DNA from: Providencia stuartii
GTDB lineage: Bacteria; Pseudomonadota; Gammaproteobacteria; Enterobacterales; Enterobacteriaceae
Assembly: GCF_029277985.1 (NCBI RefSeq)
Contig: NZ_CP119546.1
Coordinates: 806,001-870,000 of the forward strand
Length of the DNA: 64,000 nt
Reading direction: 5' to 3'
Numbering within the stretch: position 1 is the stretch's first letter; each line of letters starts with the position of its first letter. Under the pieces are notes generated by a model. It saw nothing but the letters and a program-made list of their open reading frames with translations, was not told the origin of the DNA and did no database searches. This document shows positions 10,572 through 20,924 of this stretch, piece by piece. Both the position numbers and the translations under genes were made by a program.

Positions 10572-11312
10572 GTGATCTTAGCGACTAATAATACCTCTGA
10601 TCTGCTGATTGAAAGCAGCTCAGAGGAAGGCATCGTTTTGGAGTCTTCAGTCGTGTCTAATAATACCGACCATTCAGTTAATGTACTCTCTGTTTTTGAT
10701 TTTGATGGCACATTAACGTACCACGATAGTTTTATCCCATTTTTGAAGTTTGTTTTTGGCAAATACCGTTTTTCTCGCAAGATTATTAAATTAGTTTTAC
10801 CGACTCTGCAATGCGCGAGAAGAAAGCTTACCCGTGATGAATTAAAAGAAGTGCTAATTAAAACCTTTCTGACTGGGGTTGATGAAAAATGGCTGAGAGA
10901 AAAAGCAGAGCAATTTTGTGAAATTTATTGGCCTAAACTAATGCGCCCTGAAGGGGTGTTAGGTGTTGCCGCTGAAGTAGAGAGCGGTGCTGAGGTGACG
11001 ATTTGTTCTGCCTCCCCTTCTTTGGTGCTTAAACCTTTTGCCAGAAGACTGGGAATAAAACTGATTAGTACCGAACTTGAAATTGTCGATGGGAAATTAA
11101 CCGGTAACCTTGTTGGACAAAACTGTCGTCGAGAACAAAAAGTTAAACGCTTAGAACAAGTGTATGGTGATTTAACCCAGTATCATTTACGCGCTTGGGG
11201 GGATACTCGTGGGGATTTTGAATTATTGCAAGCCGCTCAAGATGCGCATTGGCGTCATTTCCATAAAAAGCATTATCACTACAAGCACCGACAGGTAGTC
11301 GCGAAAGATTAA
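10572..11312 (+). CDS. HAD-IB family phosphatase
   Basis: A haloacid-dehalogenase-superfamily phosphatase with motif I in SVFDFDGTLTYHDSF, motif II in VTICSASPSLVLKPF and motif III in WGDTRGDFELL. This is the SerB-like IB subclass often annotated as a PSPase-like hydrolase of unknown substrate. The GTG at 10572, five bases after the ispH stop, has an AAGG site and gives 246 residues. About 38 residues precede the HAD core and are poorly conserved-looking, so a later start (TTG/GTG near 10639-10654) is possible. The C terminus is His/Lys-rich. Confidence 0.85.
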   Translation: MILATNNTSDLLIESSSEEGIVLESSVVSNNTDHSVNVLSVFDFDGTLTYHDSFIPFLKFVFGKYRFSRKIIKLVLPTLQCARRKLTRDELKEVLIKTFLTGVDEKWLREKAEQFCEIYWPKLMRPEGVLGVAAEVESGAEVTICSASPSLVLKPFARRLGIKLISTELEIVDGKLTGNLVGQNCRREQKVKRLEQVYGDLTQYHLRAWGDTRGDFELLQAAQDAHWRHFHKKHYHYKHRQVVAKD

Positions 11313-11325
11313 TGGCACTACTTAC

Positions 11326-11370
11326 CAGCCTATTGAGAAGTCATTTTCAACAGGCTGATAATTTTGCTTC
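11326..11370. terminator. Imperfect hairpin between HAD gene and terC
   Basis: CAGCCTATTGAGAA faces TTTTCAACAGGCTG with one mismatch and one G-U pair, in the convergent gap. The T-tract is weak. Confidence 0.4.
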
Positions 11371-11382
11371 AAAGTGATTACA

Positions 11383-12408
11383 CTAGAGTTTCTTCTTCTT
11401 TGGCAATAGCACACTGGCCATCACGCCTAACGCTAACACACCAAGCACAACCCATAAGCTCATGTTTGTTGAAATGCTATAGCCATGCTGCCACAAGTGA
11501 TCTGTTGCATTTAAGCCCAGTTTAATTGCGATAAAAAACAGCAGTATGACAACGGCTTTTTCGAGATAGACCAAATATTGTTTTAGTGCTTCAAGCACAA
11601 AATAGAGTGTACGTAGACCGAGTATGGCAAACATCATCGCGCTGTAAACAATTAATGGCTCACGGCTGACTGCAATAATTGCAGGCACAGAATCAAAGGC
11701 AAACATGACATCCGATAATTCAATAATCGCGACACACAACAGTAGTGGAGTCGCGTAATAGGTTGCTTTACTGTTTCTCCCTATCATGATGTCTTTATTT
11801 TCAGGTTTACTGAGCTCAGTATCGACCTCTTTTTGGGTGAGTAAAAAAGCATGCCCTTGAATTTTAGGCCATAAAGGAAAAAAGCGTTTAACCAAACGAT
11901 AGGCAAGATGTTGGGAGTAATCTTCGATCTTCTCTTCCACTTTTTGATTTTTTAGCATCATTACAGCTGACCATGCAACAACGAGTGCAAAAATCATTTC
12001 AACATAAGGCCCTAAGCTGAGAAGTCCTGTACCGATGGCGACAAAAATACCTCGAAAGACCATTGCCCCGATAACTCCCCAGTACAAAATGCGATGTCGA
12101 TAATGATCTGGTACCGAGAACCATGAAAAGATAGCCATCATTAAAAATAAGTTATCTATAGAAAGGACTTTTTCTAGTACGTAGCCGGTAATAAATAAAC
12201 TAGCGGTTTCTGAGCCATGATGAAAATATAAGAATGCTGCAAAAGCCATCGCAATCAGAATCCAAAAAAGGGACCAGAAAATGGCATTTTTGAGTGTAAT
12301 GGGGCGGTCGGAACGGTGCATGAATAAATCGATCGCAATCGCTGCGATGGCTAATATCACAAAGACCGTAACGGTTTCTGTGGGAAAGCCAATATGTGTG
12401 GAAACCAT
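11383..12408 (-). CDS. terC: TerC-type integral membrane protein, stand-alone
   Basis: The 341-residue polytopic protein carries the TerC/Alx signatures TGYVLEKVLSIDNLFLM and VAIIELSDVMFAFDSVPAI, with acidic residues inside membrane helices. It resembles the TerC of tellurite-resistance operons (it starts MVSTHIGFPTETV) more than E. coli Alx. TerC/Alx proteins are tied to metal handling (Mn2+ export for Alx) and to tellurite resistance when in a ter operon. No terZABDEF gene is in the window. ATG is preceded by AGGGATT. Seven to nine membrane segments are expected. Confidence 0.88.
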   Translation of the reverse strand: MVSTHIGFPTETVTVFVILAIAAIAIDLFMHRSDRPITLKNAIFWSLFWILIAMAFAAFLYFHHGSETASLFITGYVLEKVLSIDNLFLMMAIFSWFSVPDHYRHRILYWGVIGAMVFRGIFVAIGTGLLSLGPYVEMIFALVVAWSAVMMLKNQKVEEKIEDYSQHLAYRLVKRFFPLWPKIQGHAFLLTQKEVDTELSKPENKDIMIGRNSKATYYATPLLLCVAIIELSDVMFAFDSVPAIIAVSREPLIVYSAMMFAILGLRTLYFVLEALKQYLVYLEKAVVILLFFIAIKLGLNATDHLWQHGYSISTNMSLWVVLGVLALGVMASVLLPKKKKL

Positions 12409-13528
<1,120 letters not shown>

Positions 13529-13547
13529 TTTTATATCGCTATATATT

Positions 13548-13594
13548 GATTGCAAATCATGGTGTTATTGTTATATGTGTTATGATTTGCAATC
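13548..13594. repeat. Perfect 13-bp inverted repeat after dapB
   Basis: GATTGCAAATCAT (13548-13560) is exactly inverted at 13582-13594 with a 21-bp AT-rich loop. It lies 20 bp beyond the dapB stop and lacks a tight T-tract, so it may be a weak terminator, a 3'-end stabiliser or an operator. Confidence 0.6.
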
Positions 13595-13724
13595 TATGAT
13601 TCTATTTTGTCTTATTTGTTGTGTTTATCTCTGTTTTCCTACCTAAGTTTCTGTCTTTTGTTTAAAAAATAAACTTTTATTATCTTTCTTTCAGTATTAC
13701 CATAACTTATTCAGTTAATTTAGT

Positions 13725-13740
13725 TTGCAACCGTTTACGT
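13725..13740 (+). promoter_or_regulatory. PurR box upstream of carAB P1
   Basis: TTGCAACCGTTTACGT matches the PurR consensus ANGCAANCGNTTNCNT at every specified position but the first. It is about 110 bp before the -35 of the P1-like promoter, where E. coli carA also carries a PurR site linking purine status to carbamoyl phosphate synthesis. Confidence 0.7.
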
Positions 13741-13835
13741 TGTTATTATGGCTGCTGGTTTTAATGCTCATTCCAGTAAAAATCAGGCTGATAAGCAAAA
13801 AAGTAAGAAAAAAATGAAAAAAATGTGTTTTTTTC

Positions 13836-13864
13836 TAGACAAGACTCCATCTCATCATTAGAAT
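13836..13864 (+). promoter_or_regulatory. carAB P1-like promoter
   Basis: TAGACA (13836-13841), 17 bp, TAGAAT (13859-13864). Its distance from carA and position downstream of the PurR box fit the pyrimidine-controlled P1 of E. coli. Confidence 0.6.
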
Positions 13865-13927
13865 GCGCGCAATTTGCCAAAAATTTGCTTAAAAACGCAT
13901 TTTGGCATTGATTTAGATCCTCAAATC

Positions 13928-13962
13928 TGAATTAATATGCACTAATTGTGATTTATTATTCC
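13928..13962 (+). promoter_or_regulatory. Two ARG boxes (ArgR sites) at carAB P2
   Basis: TGAATTAATATGCA (13928-13941) and TGATTTATTATTCC (13949-13962) each match the ArgR half-site pattern TGAATWWWWATTCA. Their centres are 21 bp apart, the spacing used by the ArgR hexamer. They overlap the expected arginine-repressed P2 promoter just before the carA ribosome site. Confidence 0.75.
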
Positions 13963-13974
13963 CTGGAGGGTGTT

Positions 13975-15138
13975 TTGATTAAGTCAGCTATACTGGTTCT
14001 CGAAGACGGAACCGAATTCCACGGGCGCGCCATTGGTGCTGAAGGGGCCGCTGTTGGAGAAGTCGTTTTCAATACGTCAATGACCGGATATCAAGAAATA
14101 ATTACCGACCCTTCCTATTCCCGCCAAATTGTTACTCTCACCTATCCCCATATTGGTAATGTCGGCACTAATGCCGATGACGAAGAATCCCCAGAAGTTC
14201 ATGCACAAGGTTTGATAATTCGTGATCTGCCATTGGTTTACAGTAACTTTCGCGGTCAGGAAGGCCTATCAGAATACCTGAAACGTCATAATGTCGTTGC
14301 GATTGCCGATATTGATACGCGTAAACTGACACGTTTACTCAGAGAGAAAGGTGCTCAAAACGGCTGTATTATCGCGGGGGATAACCCTGATGCGGCACTG
14401 GCATTAGAAAAAGCTCGCGCATTTTCGGGTTTAAACGGTTTAGATTTAGCAAAAGAAGTCTGTACCAAAGAGGCTTACAGCTGGACTCAAGGCTCTTGGA
14501 CGTTAAAAGACGGGCAACTCAGTGCAAAAAGTGAAGATGAGCTGCCATTGCATGTTGTTGCCTATGATTTCGGGGCTAAGCGTAATATTTTACGTATGCT
14601 AGTTGACCGCGGTTGTCGATTGACTGTCGTGCCAGCAACAACTCCAGCGGACGTTGTATTAGCGATGGATCCAGATGGTATTTTCTTATCAAATGGACCT
14701 GGTGACCCTGCGCCTTGTGATTATGCTATCAAAGCGATTCAAGATTTCTTAAACACAGAAATACCTGTTTTCGGTATCTGCTTAGGACATCAGTTACTGG
14801 CGCTTGCGAGCGGTGCAAGCACCATGAAAATGAAGTTTGGTCATCACGGTGCTAACCATCCTGTTAAAGATTTAGATCAGAATGTCGTGATGATCACGGC
14901 GCAAAACCACGGTTTTGCCGTTGATGAGTCAACATTACCCGATACATTACGCGTGACACACAAGTCATTGTTTGATGGCACTCTGCAAGGTATTCATCGT
15001 ACAGATAAGCCTGCTTTCAGCTTCCAAGGGCACCCTGAAGCAAGTTCTGGTCCTCATGATGCGGCTAAATTGTTCGATCACTTCATTGAATTGATTCATG
15101 AATATCGCCAGAACCAACCTCGTCATAACGCAAAATAA
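13975..15138 (+). CDS. carA: Carbamoyl phosphate synthase small (glutaminase) subunit
   Basis: It hydrolyses glutamine and passes ammonia to CarB for carbamoyl phosphate, shared by arginine and pyrimidine synthesis. The glutaminase nucleophile is in [15 protein letters not shown], with the His/Glu in [11 protein letters not shown]. The start is TTG at 13975 after CTGGAGGG, reading (M)[15 protein letters not shown]. coli carA also uses UUG at this codon. An upstream ATT/ATG-frame extension from 13948 would not match the family. Length 387, about five more than E. coli. Confidence 0.97.
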   Translation: MIKSAILVLEDGTEFHGRAIGAEGAAVGEVVFNTSMTGYQEIITDPSYSRQIVTLTYPHIGNVGTNADDEESPEVHAQGLIIRDLPLVYSNFRGQEGLSEYLKRHNVVAIADIDTRKLTRLLREKGAQNGCIIAGDNPDAALALEKARAFSGLNGLDLAKEVCTKEAYSWTQGSWTLKDGQLSAKSEDELPLHVVAYDFGAKRNILRMLVDRGCRLTVVPATTPADVVLAMDPDGIFLSNGPGDPAPCDYAIKAIQDFLNTEIPVFGICLGHQLLALASGASTMKMKFGHHGANHPVKDLDQNVVMITAQNHGFAVDESTLPDTLRVTHKSLFDGTLQGIHRTDKPAFSFQGHPEASSGPHDAAKLFDHFIELIHEYRQNQPRHNAK

Positions 15139-15152
15139 TCGGGAGCAGAAAA

Positions 15153-18100
15153 ATGCCAAAACGTACAGATATAAAAAGTATTCTGATTCTAGGGGCTGGC
15201 CCGATTGTTATCGGCCAAGCATGTGAATTTGACTATTCAGGTGCACAAGCGTGTAAAGCACTACGCGAAGAAGGCTATCGCGTGATTTTAGTCAACTCAA
15301 ACCCTGCCACCATCATGACTGACCCTGAAATGGCCGATGCAACCTATATTGAGCCGATTCATTGGGAAGTTGTGCGTAAGATCATCGAAAAGGAACGCCC
15401 TGATGCTGTCTTGCCTACTATGGGCGGGCAAACGGCGCTTAACTGTGCACTTGAGCTTGAGCGCAAAGGTGTATTAGAAGAGTTCGGTGTGACAATGATT
15501 GGTGCAACCGCGGACGCGATTGATAAGGCGGAAGATCGCCAACGTTTTGATAAGGCAATGAAAAAAATTGGCTTAGAGACGGCGCGTTCAGGTATCGCAC
15601 ACAATATGGAAGAAGCCTATGCAGTGGCTGAAGATGTCGGATTCCCTTGTATTATTCGTCCTTCATTTACGATGGGGGGAACCGGTGGAGGGATTGCCTA
15701 CAACCGTGAAGAATTCGAAGAAATCTGTACGCGTGGTCTTGATCTCTCACCAACCAATGAGCTACTCATTGATGAATCGCTGATTGGCTGGAAAGAGTAC
15801 GAAATGGAAGTTGTACGTGATAAAAATGATAACTGCATTATTGTTTGTTCGATTGAAAACTTTGATGCAATGGGGATCCATACCGGTGACTCAATTACCG
15901 TTGCACCAGCACAGACGCTAACGGATAAAGAATACCAAATCATGCGTGATGCATCGATGGCAGTGTTGCGTGAAATTGGTGTTGAAACAGGGGGATCTAA
16001 CGTTCAGTTCTCTGTCAATCCCAAAAATGGTCGCTTGATTGTTATTGAAATGAACCCTCGTGTGTCACGTTCTTCTGCATTGGCTTCTAAGGCGACAGGT
16101 TTTCCTATCGCAAAAATCGCAGCCAAACTTGCGGTTGGCTATACTCTCGATGAACTCATGAATGATATTACTGGTGGCCGTACACCGGCATCATTCGAAC
16201 CTTCTATTGACTATGTTGTGACAAAAATACCTCGCTTTAATTTTGAAAAATTTGCGGGTACCAATGACCGTCTGACAACGCAGATGAAATCAGTCGGTGA
16301 GGTCATGGCAATTGGACGCACATTCCAAGAGTCTATGCAAAAAGCATTACGTGGCCTTGAAGTCGGTGCGACGGGCTTTGATCCCAAAGTCAGTCAAGAT
16401 GACCCAGAAGCGTTAACACGTATTCGTCGCGAACTGAAAGACGCTGGCGCTGAGCGTATTTGGTATATTGCAGATGCCTTCCGTGCAGGTCTTTCTGTTG
16501 ATGGGATCTTTAATTTAACCAATATCGACCGCTGGTTCTTAGTCCAAATCGAAGAGTTGGTTCGCTTAGAAGAACAAGTCACCGAACAAGGCGTGAATGG
16601 GCTGAATAAAGACTTTTTACGTGTGCTTAAACGTAAAGGTTTTGCGGATGCTCGACTAGCGAAACTGGTTGGTGTCTCTGAAGCGGAATTACGCAAATTA
16701 CGCCAAGGTTATGGCCTACATCCTGTTTATAAGCGTGTTGATACCTGTGCGGCTGAGTTTGCGACGGACACGGCTTATATGTACTCCACGTATGAAGATG
16801 AGTGTGAATCGAACCCGAACACAGATAAGCCAAAAGTGATGGTGCTGGGGGGCGGTCCAAATAGGATTGGTCAAGGGATTGAGTTCGATTACTGCTGTGT
16901 TCATGCCTCATTAGCACTGCGTGAAGATGGCTATGAAACCATTATGGTTAACTGTAATCCGGAAACTGTTTCAACGGACTACGATACGTCAGACCGCTTG
17001 TATTTTGAGCCTGTCACATTAGAAGATGTGCTGGAAATTGTCCGTATTGAACAGCCTAAAGGGGTGATTGTTCAGTATGGTGGACAAACGCCACTCAAAC
17101 TGGCTCGTGCGTTAGAAGCGGCTGGTGTCCCTGTAATTGGAACAAGTCCAGACGCGATTGACCGAGCAGAAGACCGTGAACGTTTCCAGCAAGCCGTTAA
17201 CCGTTTGAATCTGAAACAGCCGCAAAATGCGACCGTTGTGACGATCGAACAAGCAATTGAAAAAGCAGCAGGTATCGGTTATCCGCTGGTGGTACGCCCA
17301 TCTTATGTCCTCGGTGGTCGTGCAATGGAAATTGTTTATGATGAATCGGATTTACGTCGTTACTTCCAAACGGCGGTTAGCGTTTCTAACGATGCACCTG
17401 TGTTACTTGACCGTTTCCTTGATGATGCGGTCGAAGTCGATGTCGATGCAATTTGTGATGGCGAAACCGTTTTGATTGGCGGCATCATGGAGCATATCGA
17501 ACAAGCGGGTGTTCACTCTGGTGATTCAGCATGTTCACTACCTGCTTATACGTTAAGTCAAGAAATTCAAGATGTGATGCGTGAGCAAGTACGCAGCCTA
17601 GCCTTTGAATTGCGTGTTCGTGGTTTGATGAACGTACAGTTTGCAGTCAAAAATAACGAAGTCTATCTAATAGAAGTTAACCCTCGTGCTGCTCGAACCG
17701 TACCGTTTGTATCTAAAGCGACGGGCGTTCCTTTGGCAAAAGTGGCTGCTCGTGTCATGGTTGGACAATCACTCACAGAGCAAGGTGTGACTAAAGAGAT
17801 TATTCCTCCTTACTATTCAGTGAAAGAAGTGGTTTTACCTTTCAATAAATTCCAAGGCGTGGATCCTATTTTAGGGCCAGAGATGCGTTCAACGGGTGAA
17901 GTCATGGGGGTTGGTCGTACATTTGCGGAAGCCTTTGCTAAAGCGATGTTAGGCAGTAACTCAACGATGAAAAAATCAGGTCGCGCATTGTTATCCGTTC
18001 GTGAAGGTGACAAAACTCGCGTGGTGGATTTAGCCGCTAAATTGCTGAAGCATGGTTTTGAGCTCGATGCAACTCACGGTACAGCGATTGTATTAGGGGA

Positions 18101-18374
18101 AGCGGGCATTAATCCGCGCTTGGTAAATAAAGTACATGAAGGCCGCCCACATATTCAAGACCGTATCAAAAATGGCGAATATGATTATATTGTTAACACC
18201 ACGGCTGGCCGACAAGCGATTGAAGATTCTAAATTAATCCGTCGTAGCGCATTACAATATAAAGTGCATTATGACACAACGTTAAACGGTGGTTTTGCAA
18301 CAACCATGTCGTTAAGTGCTGACCCTACAGAGAAAGTTATCTCAGTTCAGGAAATGCACGCGTTGATTAAATAA
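15153..18374 (+). CDS. carB: Carbamoyl phosphate synthase large subunit
   Basis: 1073 residues with the two homologous ATP-grasp halves. The first begins [22 protein letters not shown] and the second, near residue 556, [22 protein letters not shown]-terminal allosteric MGS-like domain follows, which binds UMP and ornithine in E. coli. The subunit makes carboxyphosphate, carbamate and carbamoyl phosphate in turn. It is 14 bp after carA in one operon, with a strong terminator after it. No truncation is seen. Confidence 0.99.
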   Translation: MPKRTDIKSILILGAGPIVIGQACEFDYSGAQACKALREEGYRVILVNSNPATIMTDPEMADATYIEPIHWEVVRKIIEKERPDAVLPTMGGQTALNCALELERKGVLEEFGVTMIGATADAIDKAEDRQRFDKAMKKIGLETARSGIAHNMEEAYAVAEDVGFPCIIRPSFTMGGTGGGIAYNREEFEEICTRGLDLSPTNELLIDESLIGWKEYEMEVVRDKNDNCIIVCSIENFDAMGIHTGDSITVAPAQTLTDKEYQIMRDASMAVLREIGVETGGSNVQFSVNPKNGRLIVIEMNPRVSRSSALASKATGFPIAKIAAKLAVGYTLDELMNDITGGRTPASFEPSIDYVVTKIPRFNFEKFAGTNDRLTTQMKSVGEVMAIGRTFQESMQKALRGLEVGATGFDPKVSQDDPEALTRIRRELKDAGAERIWYIADAFRAGLSVDGIFNLTNIDRWFLVQIEELVRLEEQVTEQGVNGLNKDFLRVLKRKGFADARLAKLVGVSEAELRKLRQGYGLHPVYKRVDTCAAEFATDTAYMYSTYEDECESNPNTDKPKVMVLGGGPNRIGQGIEFDYCCVHASLALREDGYETIMVNCNPETVSTDYDTSDRLYFEPVTLEDVLEIVRIEQPKGVIVQYGGQTPLKLARALEAAGVPVIGTSPDAIDRAEDRERFQQAVNRLNLKQPQNATVVTIEQAIEKAAGIGYPLVVRPSYVLGGRAMEIVYDESDLRRYFQTAVSVSNDAPVLLDRFLDDAVEVDVDAICDGETVLIGGIMEHIEQAGVHSGDSACSLPAYTLSQEIQDVMREQVRSLAFELRVRGLMNVQFAVKNNEVYLIEVNPRAARTVPFVSKATGVPLAKVAARVMVGQSLTEQGVTKEIIPPYYSVKEVVLPFNKFQGVDPILGPEMRSTGEVMGVGRTFAEAFAKAMLGSNSTMKKSGRALLSVREGDKTRVVDLAAKLLKHGFELDATHGTAIVLGEAGINPRLVNKVHEGRPHIQDRIKNGEYDYIVNTTAGRQAIEDSKLIRRSALQYKVHYDTTLNGGFATTMSLSADPTEKVISVQEMHALIK

Positions 18375-18392
18375 GACGAATCAACTTAGTTT

Positions 18393-18426
18393 AAAGCCCT
18401 GTACTTGAAGTGACAGGGCTTTTTTG
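18393..18426 (+). terminator. carAB terminator
   Basis: AAGCCCTGT (18394-18402) pairs with ACAGGGCTT (18413-18421) and is followed by TTTTTGTT. Confidence 0.9.
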
Positions 18427-18440
18427 TTGTTGGTATAACG

Positions 18441-18854
18441 TTATTGTGTCGCGTTTCTGTGCTTTAATATTTTGTATTCAATATCTTTTATCCATGAAAG
18501 CTTGAGATCATGGAATTGTTGGTCAGCGGCATAGAGCGCAGCGCCTCGTAGCGATAACTCTCGTAGGTCATTTTGTGGGATATTAGCGACACTCATTTCT
18601 CGGTTATATTGGCGAAATGATTCTATTTTATTATCACAATAGCCCAGTGCGGCCTCGGCGATTTGGTTGGCAGGTTGATTGTAGTGACTTGCGATCGTAA
18701 AAGCGTATTGGTCAATGCAAGCTTTCGCTTCTTCTGCTTTCTCATACCCTGGCGTGCTTGGTTCTCCCGTCTCTAGAGTATTTGCGAATACCAGCGTAGA
18801 AGGTAGTAAAAGCAATCCTATCAATATTGCTTTCAGGCTCATTAATTTCACCAT
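18441..18854 (-). CDS. Small exported protein of unknown function
   Basis: 137 residues with a clear Sec signal peptide (hydrophobic LKAILIGLLLLPSTLVFA, cleavage likely before NTLETG). The mature part is charged and helical with two Cys (ACIDQYAF, GYCDNKIES) that could form a disulfide. I do not recognise the family. It is divergent from the MerR-type regulator at 19014 across a ~160-bp gap holding that regulator's operator, so the two could be co-controlled (inference). The start may be M1 or M5. Confidence 0.7.
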   Translation of the reverse strand: MVKLMSLKAILIGLLLLPSTLVFANTLETGEPSTPGYEKAEEAKACIDQYAFTIASHYNQPANQIAEAALGYCDNKIESFRQYNREMSVANIPQNDLRELSLRGAALYAADQQFHDLKLSWIKDIEYKILKHRNATQ

Positions 18855-18957
18855 TATTATTCAATGTGGGTCATTTGGCAGAAATTATAATCAGTGCGTT
18901 TGTGAAGATAAAGAGAATCCCAAATACACCAACAGATAAAATTATTTTCAAAAAAGA

Positions 18958-18988
18958 TTGACTCTCACGTTACGTGAGGCACTAACCT
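18958..18988 (+). promoter_or_regulatory. MerR-type promoter with palindromic 19-bp spacer
   Basis: TTGACT (18958-18963), a 19-bp spacer containing the palindrome CTCACG-TTA-CGTGAG (18964-18978), and TAACCT (18983-18988). The overlong spacer with a dyad between -35 and -10 is the hallmark of MerR-family DNA-distorting activation. It points to autoregulation of the adjacent regulator gene. Confidence 0.8.
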
Positions 18989-19013
18989 GCACATCCATCA
19001 CAGGAGAATTGAT

Positions 19014-20042
19014 ATGCTATTTCAAGTGGGTGAAATTGCACAAAAAACTGGGCTAACCATTCGCACGCTTCATCATTATGAAGAAATAGGATTATTAGTT
19101 CCAACTGCGAGAACCGATGCGGGTTATCGACTCTATAACGTACAGTGTCTCGAACGTTTGACGCAAATTCAAATGTTAAGACAGGTGGGCGTTAAACTTA
19201 AAGACATCGGTGAGATCTTAGATGGCCAGAGTGGGGATATGGCGCAAATGCTTCAGGAGCGTATTTGCTCTCTTTCTGAACAAATAAAACAGGCAGAGAA
19301 GTTACGCTATCGACTAGAGCAACTGCAATTACAAATGCGGACAGGTAATGTGCTCACTCAGGCTGATTGGTTTTCTATTTTGGAGATGATGTCTATGTAC
19401 GACAAATATTTTACACCGAAAGAGTTAGAACAAATGCCTCTGTATACGGATCAGACGCTAAAAAATCAAGCGTGGCAGCAACGTGTAGCAACCGTTAAAA
19501 GCCTTATGCAAGAAGGTGTTGCCGTTGATTCTGAACAAGTACGCCAAATATCAGCAGAGTGGATGGTTGCCCTAGAACGTGATACTGGGGGTAACCCTGA
19601 GTTTTTTGCAAGATTGAATAAAATTCATTTATCCGATAATGAATTTGCAGCGTCATCCGGTATTACTGAAGAGATGATTGACTATGTCGCGAAAGGCTTT
19701 AGTGAGCATCAGTTGGCTATTTTTAAACCTTATCTGACAGCATCACAATTTGCTTTTGTGGAAGAACATTATTTCGAATCAGGAAAAGTATGGCCTGAGC
19801 TGATCGCTGGACTATATACTGCGAAACACGCAGGAATATCGCCAGAATCGCCAGAAGTACAGGCATTGGCACAAACATGGCTAACGATGTTTAACCAATT
19901 TACGGGAGGAGATCCTGAACTACAGGAGAAAATTCGTCAAATCTATCGAGAAAATCCGGTTATTTCACAGGGAACTTGGATGACTCCTGAAATTGGTCAG
20001 TACCTATTTGAGGCTTTAACCCGTTCTTTTACTCAAGCATAA
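19014..20042 (+). CDS. MerR-family regulator with TipAS/AlbA-like drug-binding domain
   Basis: Residues 1-70 are a MerR winged helix (FQVGEIAQKTGLTIRTLHHYEEIGLL ... GYRLYN), followed by a coiled-coil dimerisation helix (~75-115). From residue 128 (MYDKYFTPKELEQMP) the protein resembles TipAS/AlbA, the all-helical domain that traps thiopeptides or albicidin. This part looks internally duplicated: ISAEWMVALERDTGGNPEF near 180 and AQTWLTMFNQFTGGDPEL near 290. An in-frame ATG at 19395 has GGAG nine bases upstream, so a short ligand-binding-only form may be made, as known for TipAL/TipAS. The start ATG has an AGGAG site. The ligand itself is inferred only. Confidence 0.82.
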   Translation: MLFQVGEIAQKTGLTIRTLHHYEEIGLLVPTARTDAGYRLYNVQCLERLTQIQMLRQVGVKLKDIGEILDGQSGDMAQMLQERICSLSEQIKQAEKLRYRLEQLQLQMRTGNVLTQADWFSILEMMSMYDKYFTPKELEQMPLYTDQTLKNQAWQQRVATVKSLMQEGVAVDSEQVRQISAEWMVALERDTGGNPEFFARLNKIHLSDNEFAASSGITEEMIDYVAKGFSEHQLAIFKPYLTASQFAFVEEHYFESGKVWPELIAGLYTAKHAGISPESPEVQALAQTWLTMFNQFTGGDPELQEKIRQIYRENPVISQGTWMTPEIGQYLFEALTRSFTQA

Positions 20043-20056
20043 CCCTCTTATTATTT

Positions 20057-20083
20057 ACCGCCTCATGATGAGGCGGTTTTTTT
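20057..20083. terminator. Terminator between the MerR gene and yghB
   Basis: CCGCCTCA (20058-20065) and TGAGGCGG (20069-20076) with loop TGA, then seven T. It serves the plus-strand transcript and possibly the convergent one. Confidence 0.9.
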
Positions 20084-20085
20084 GA

Positions 20086-20757
20086 TTATTCGGACTTATT
20101 ATTCAGGGCCTTACGATGTTTCCAATACATCATAATTGACCCTATGAGCCCGCCAACCAACAAAAGCACAGGGAGGATCATGAGGGCACTGAGAACGATC
20201 TGCTCATGTTGTTTCACAAAAGGGATCTGATTCAGTACATAGCCTAATGTCACAATAATACCAACCCAGAGCAATCCACTTAGCCAATTAAAGAGTTGAA
20301 AACGTCGATGGCTTAACTCAGATAACCCTGCTAATACAGGTAATAATGTGCGCACGAAAGCTAAAAATCGGCCAATCAGCAAAGCATAAAGCCCTTGTTT
20401 ATGAAACATATGGTTGGCTTTATGGTGATATTCTTGAGGGATTTGCGATAACCAACGTTTGACAACGTTTGTTTCACTCAACCATCGCCCTTGAAGAAAA
20501 CCGAGCCAGCAACCGAGGCTTGCCGCTGTTGTGAGCAGTAAAACAGTTGGAATAAAGTGCAGTACACCCTTTGCGATGAGGGCGCCCGAAAGAATTAACA
20601 GGGTGTCACCGGGTAAAAAAGCGGCAGGGAGTACCCCATTTTCTAATACAATGACAACGAAGAGAACGGTATAAATAACCCAAAGTACTTCTGGATTGGA
20701 GAGTTTAAGGAAATCGTGATGCCAGAGTGCCAGTACGATTTCGCGTAGTACTTCCAT
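20086..20757 (-). CDS. yghB: DedA-family membrane protein YghB
   Basis: The 223-residue DedA protein has the family motifs [42 protein letters not shown] and [10 protein letters not shown]. DedA proteins are implicated in undecaprenyl phosphate/lipid recycling, membrane potential and cell division; E. coli yghB yqjA double mutants fail to divide at 42 C. I prefer YghB over YqjA because the C-terminal IPFVKQHEQ resembles YghB and because yghB sits beside metC in E. coli too. Several membrane or re-entrant segments are visible. Confidence 0.88.
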   Translation of the reverse strand: MEVLREIVLALWHHDFLKLSNPEVLWVIYTVLFVVIVLENGVLPAAFLPGDTLLILSGALIAKGVLHFIPTVLLLTTAASLGCWLGFLQGRWLSETNVVKRWLSQIPQEYHHKANHMFHKQGLYALLIGRFLAFVRTLLPVLAGLSELSHRRFQLFNWLSGLLWVGIIVTLGYVLNQIPFVKQHEQIVLSALMILPVLLLVGGLIGSIMMYWKHRKALNNKSE

Positions 20758-20879
20758 AATAGTTCCTGTCTATCTGCGAAAAAGCGAATTCTTTTCTATA
20801 TTACAGGAAAAAAACGTAGCCAGTTTGATTTGTTTACTAAATTAAGCAGATTAGTGGATAAATAACCGCGTTGAATATG

Positions 20880-20916
20880 CACACTTTCATGTAGAAATAA
20901 GCATCATGAAAGTGTG
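20880..20916. repeat. Perfect 12-bp inverted repeat between metC and yghB
   Basis: CACACTTTCATG (20880-20891) is inverted exactly at 20905-20916 with a 13-base loop. It lies just 3' of metC. No T-tract follows in the metC direction, so it may be a processing or stabilising hairpin rather than a classical terminator. Confidence 0.6.
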
Positions 20917-20924
20917 AAAAATAG

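Noticed and set aside
11383..12408. Tellurite-resistance operon
   Set aside because: Only the TerC-like gene is present; no terZABDE homologues are nearby.
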